The position numbers and the translations under genes were made by a program. A stretch of 6,700 nt of DNA. Origin: Alphaproteobacteria bacterium. GTDB taxonomy: Bacteria > Pseudomonadota > Alphaproteobacteria > Geminicoccales > Geminicoccaceae. Of the stretch, positions 6,426 to 6,700 are shown piece by piece; the first letter of the stretch is position 1, and each line of letters opens with the position of its first letter. The notes under the pieces were generated by a model. The model was not told the DNA's origin. It made no database searches and saw only the letters and a list, made by a program, of their open reading frames with translations. The stretch is taken from NCBI GenBank assembly GCA_026982585.1, contig JALSGW010000022.1, positions 1 to 6,700 of the forward strand. The letters run 5' to 3'.

Positions 6426-6620
6426 CCACTCCCGCGCGCGTGCGAAGTTTTTTTATCGAGCGTCTTCCATCCGGTCGGCATGGCGCACTCCCGCGCGCGC
6501 GTGGGAAGTTTTCCAACCAGTTCAACAACTTGCACACGCATACACGCGCCCCCGCGCGCGTGGGAAATTTGTGAACCGGCGTTGACGCGCGCTCTTGGAC
6601 GGCACGCGCCCCCGCGCGCG

Positions 6621-6696
6621 TGGGAAGCTTGATCTCGGAGTATCTGCGTCGGTCCGGTCGGTCCGGACTCCCGCGCGCGGGAAACTGCTACCGCCC
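6621..6696. repeat. Duplicated repeat-spacer-repeat block, copy B
   Basis: This block matches 6334-6400 base for base except for one extra TCGGTCCGG unit (6649-6657 and 6658-6666 in tandem) and one substitution (A at 6683). The offset is 287 bp before the extra unit and 296 bp after it. With both units the spacer is 37 bp, the array norm, so copy A probably lost one unit by slippage. Confidence 0.9.
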
Positions 6697-6700
6697 GCCA

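Larger units (their letters stand above)
6261..6700 (-). CRISPR. Degenerate CRISPR-like array, truncated by the window end
   Basis: Eight repeat cores begin at 6261, 6320, 6372, 6429, 6488, 6549, 6609 and 6668, with start-to-start steps of 59, 52, 57, 59, 61, 60 and 59 bp. The core is CTCCCGCGCGCGTGGGAAG, near-palindromic, often preceded by GCGCA or GCGCG and followed by CTT or TTT. Copies differ in the number of CG units, in T versus C at position 2 and in the GGG arm; the fourth has TGCG. Taking cores of 19-24 bp, the spacers are 37-38 bp except one of 28, and apart from the two duplicated ones they are unrelated to one another. The geometry fits 27-28 bp repeats with 32-33 bp spacers. On the - strand the core TTCCCACGCGCGCGGGAG resembles the type I-E stem-loop, which suggests leftward transcription. 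No cas gene is in the window, and the divergence is high for an active array. A minisatellite of palindromic elements is the alternative. Confidence 0.55.

Noticed and set aside
6091..6537. Long - strand open frame with repeated FPRARG motifs, plus + strand counterparts with PRAWEA/SRARVGS motifs
   Set aside because: The amino-acid repeats are translations of the palindromic DNA repeat. The frame shows no start signal or domain. Such spurious proteins are common over CRISPR arrays.

Overview
This GC-rich window (about two thirds G+C in the genes) probably comes from the chromosome of an alphaproteobacterium. The main evidence is a perfect TTAA-N7-TTAAC box, the CtrA recognition sequence of that class, just upstream of a Flp/PilA-type pilin gene. 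PilA is a classic CtrA target in Caulobacter. The exact genus cannot be read from the sequence.

Layout, left to right. (1) Positions 1-2014, + strand: the 3' part of a phosphonate catabolism operon, phnW then phnX, joined by an ATGA overlap. A second ATGA overlap at the start of phnW suggests that another coupled gene ends at position 36. (2) 2046-3236, - strand: a threonine synthase-like PLP enzyme, convergent with phnX. (3) 3486-5424, - strand: phaA-phaB, a two-gene operon making (R)-3-hydroxybutyryl-CoA for polyhydroxybutyrate. A gene-free 249-bp stretch with hairpins separates it from region 2. (4) 5425-5765: a divergent control region with a possible phaA promoter, a 9-bp inverted repeat and the CtrA box. 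(5) 5766-5945, + strand: a 59-residue Flp/Fap pilin, followed by a strong intrinsic terminator. (6) About 6046-6200: a relatively AT-rich gap without a credible gene. (7) 6205 to the end of the window: a regularly spaced array of short palindromic repeats.

The genes fall into separate jobs. PhnW converts 2-aminoethylphosphonate plus pyruvate to phosphonoacetaldehyde plus alanine, and PhnX hydrolyses phosphonoacetaldehyde to acetaldehyde plus phosphate. PhaA condenses two acetyl-CoA and PhaB reduces the product with NADPH. If acetaldehyde is oxidised to acetyl-CoA elsewhere, the phosphonate and PHB modules would share a metabolite, but nothing in the window shows co-regulation. The pilin belongs to tight-adherence-type surface attachment; no tad/cpa assembly genes are visible here.

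The most unusual region is the right edge. Eight GC-rich palindromic cores of 19-24 bp are separated by spacers of 37-38 bp (28 in one case), giving a period near 60 bp, with a ninth, decayed copy in phase on the left. Read on the - strand, the core resembles the stem-loop of type I-E CRISPR repeats, and the period fits 28-29 bp repeats with 32-33 bp spacers. The repeats are more variable than in a healthy array, one repeat-spacer-repeat block is duplicated within the array, and no cas gene is in the window. It is best read as a degenerate CRISPR or CRISPR-like array that continues past position 6700.
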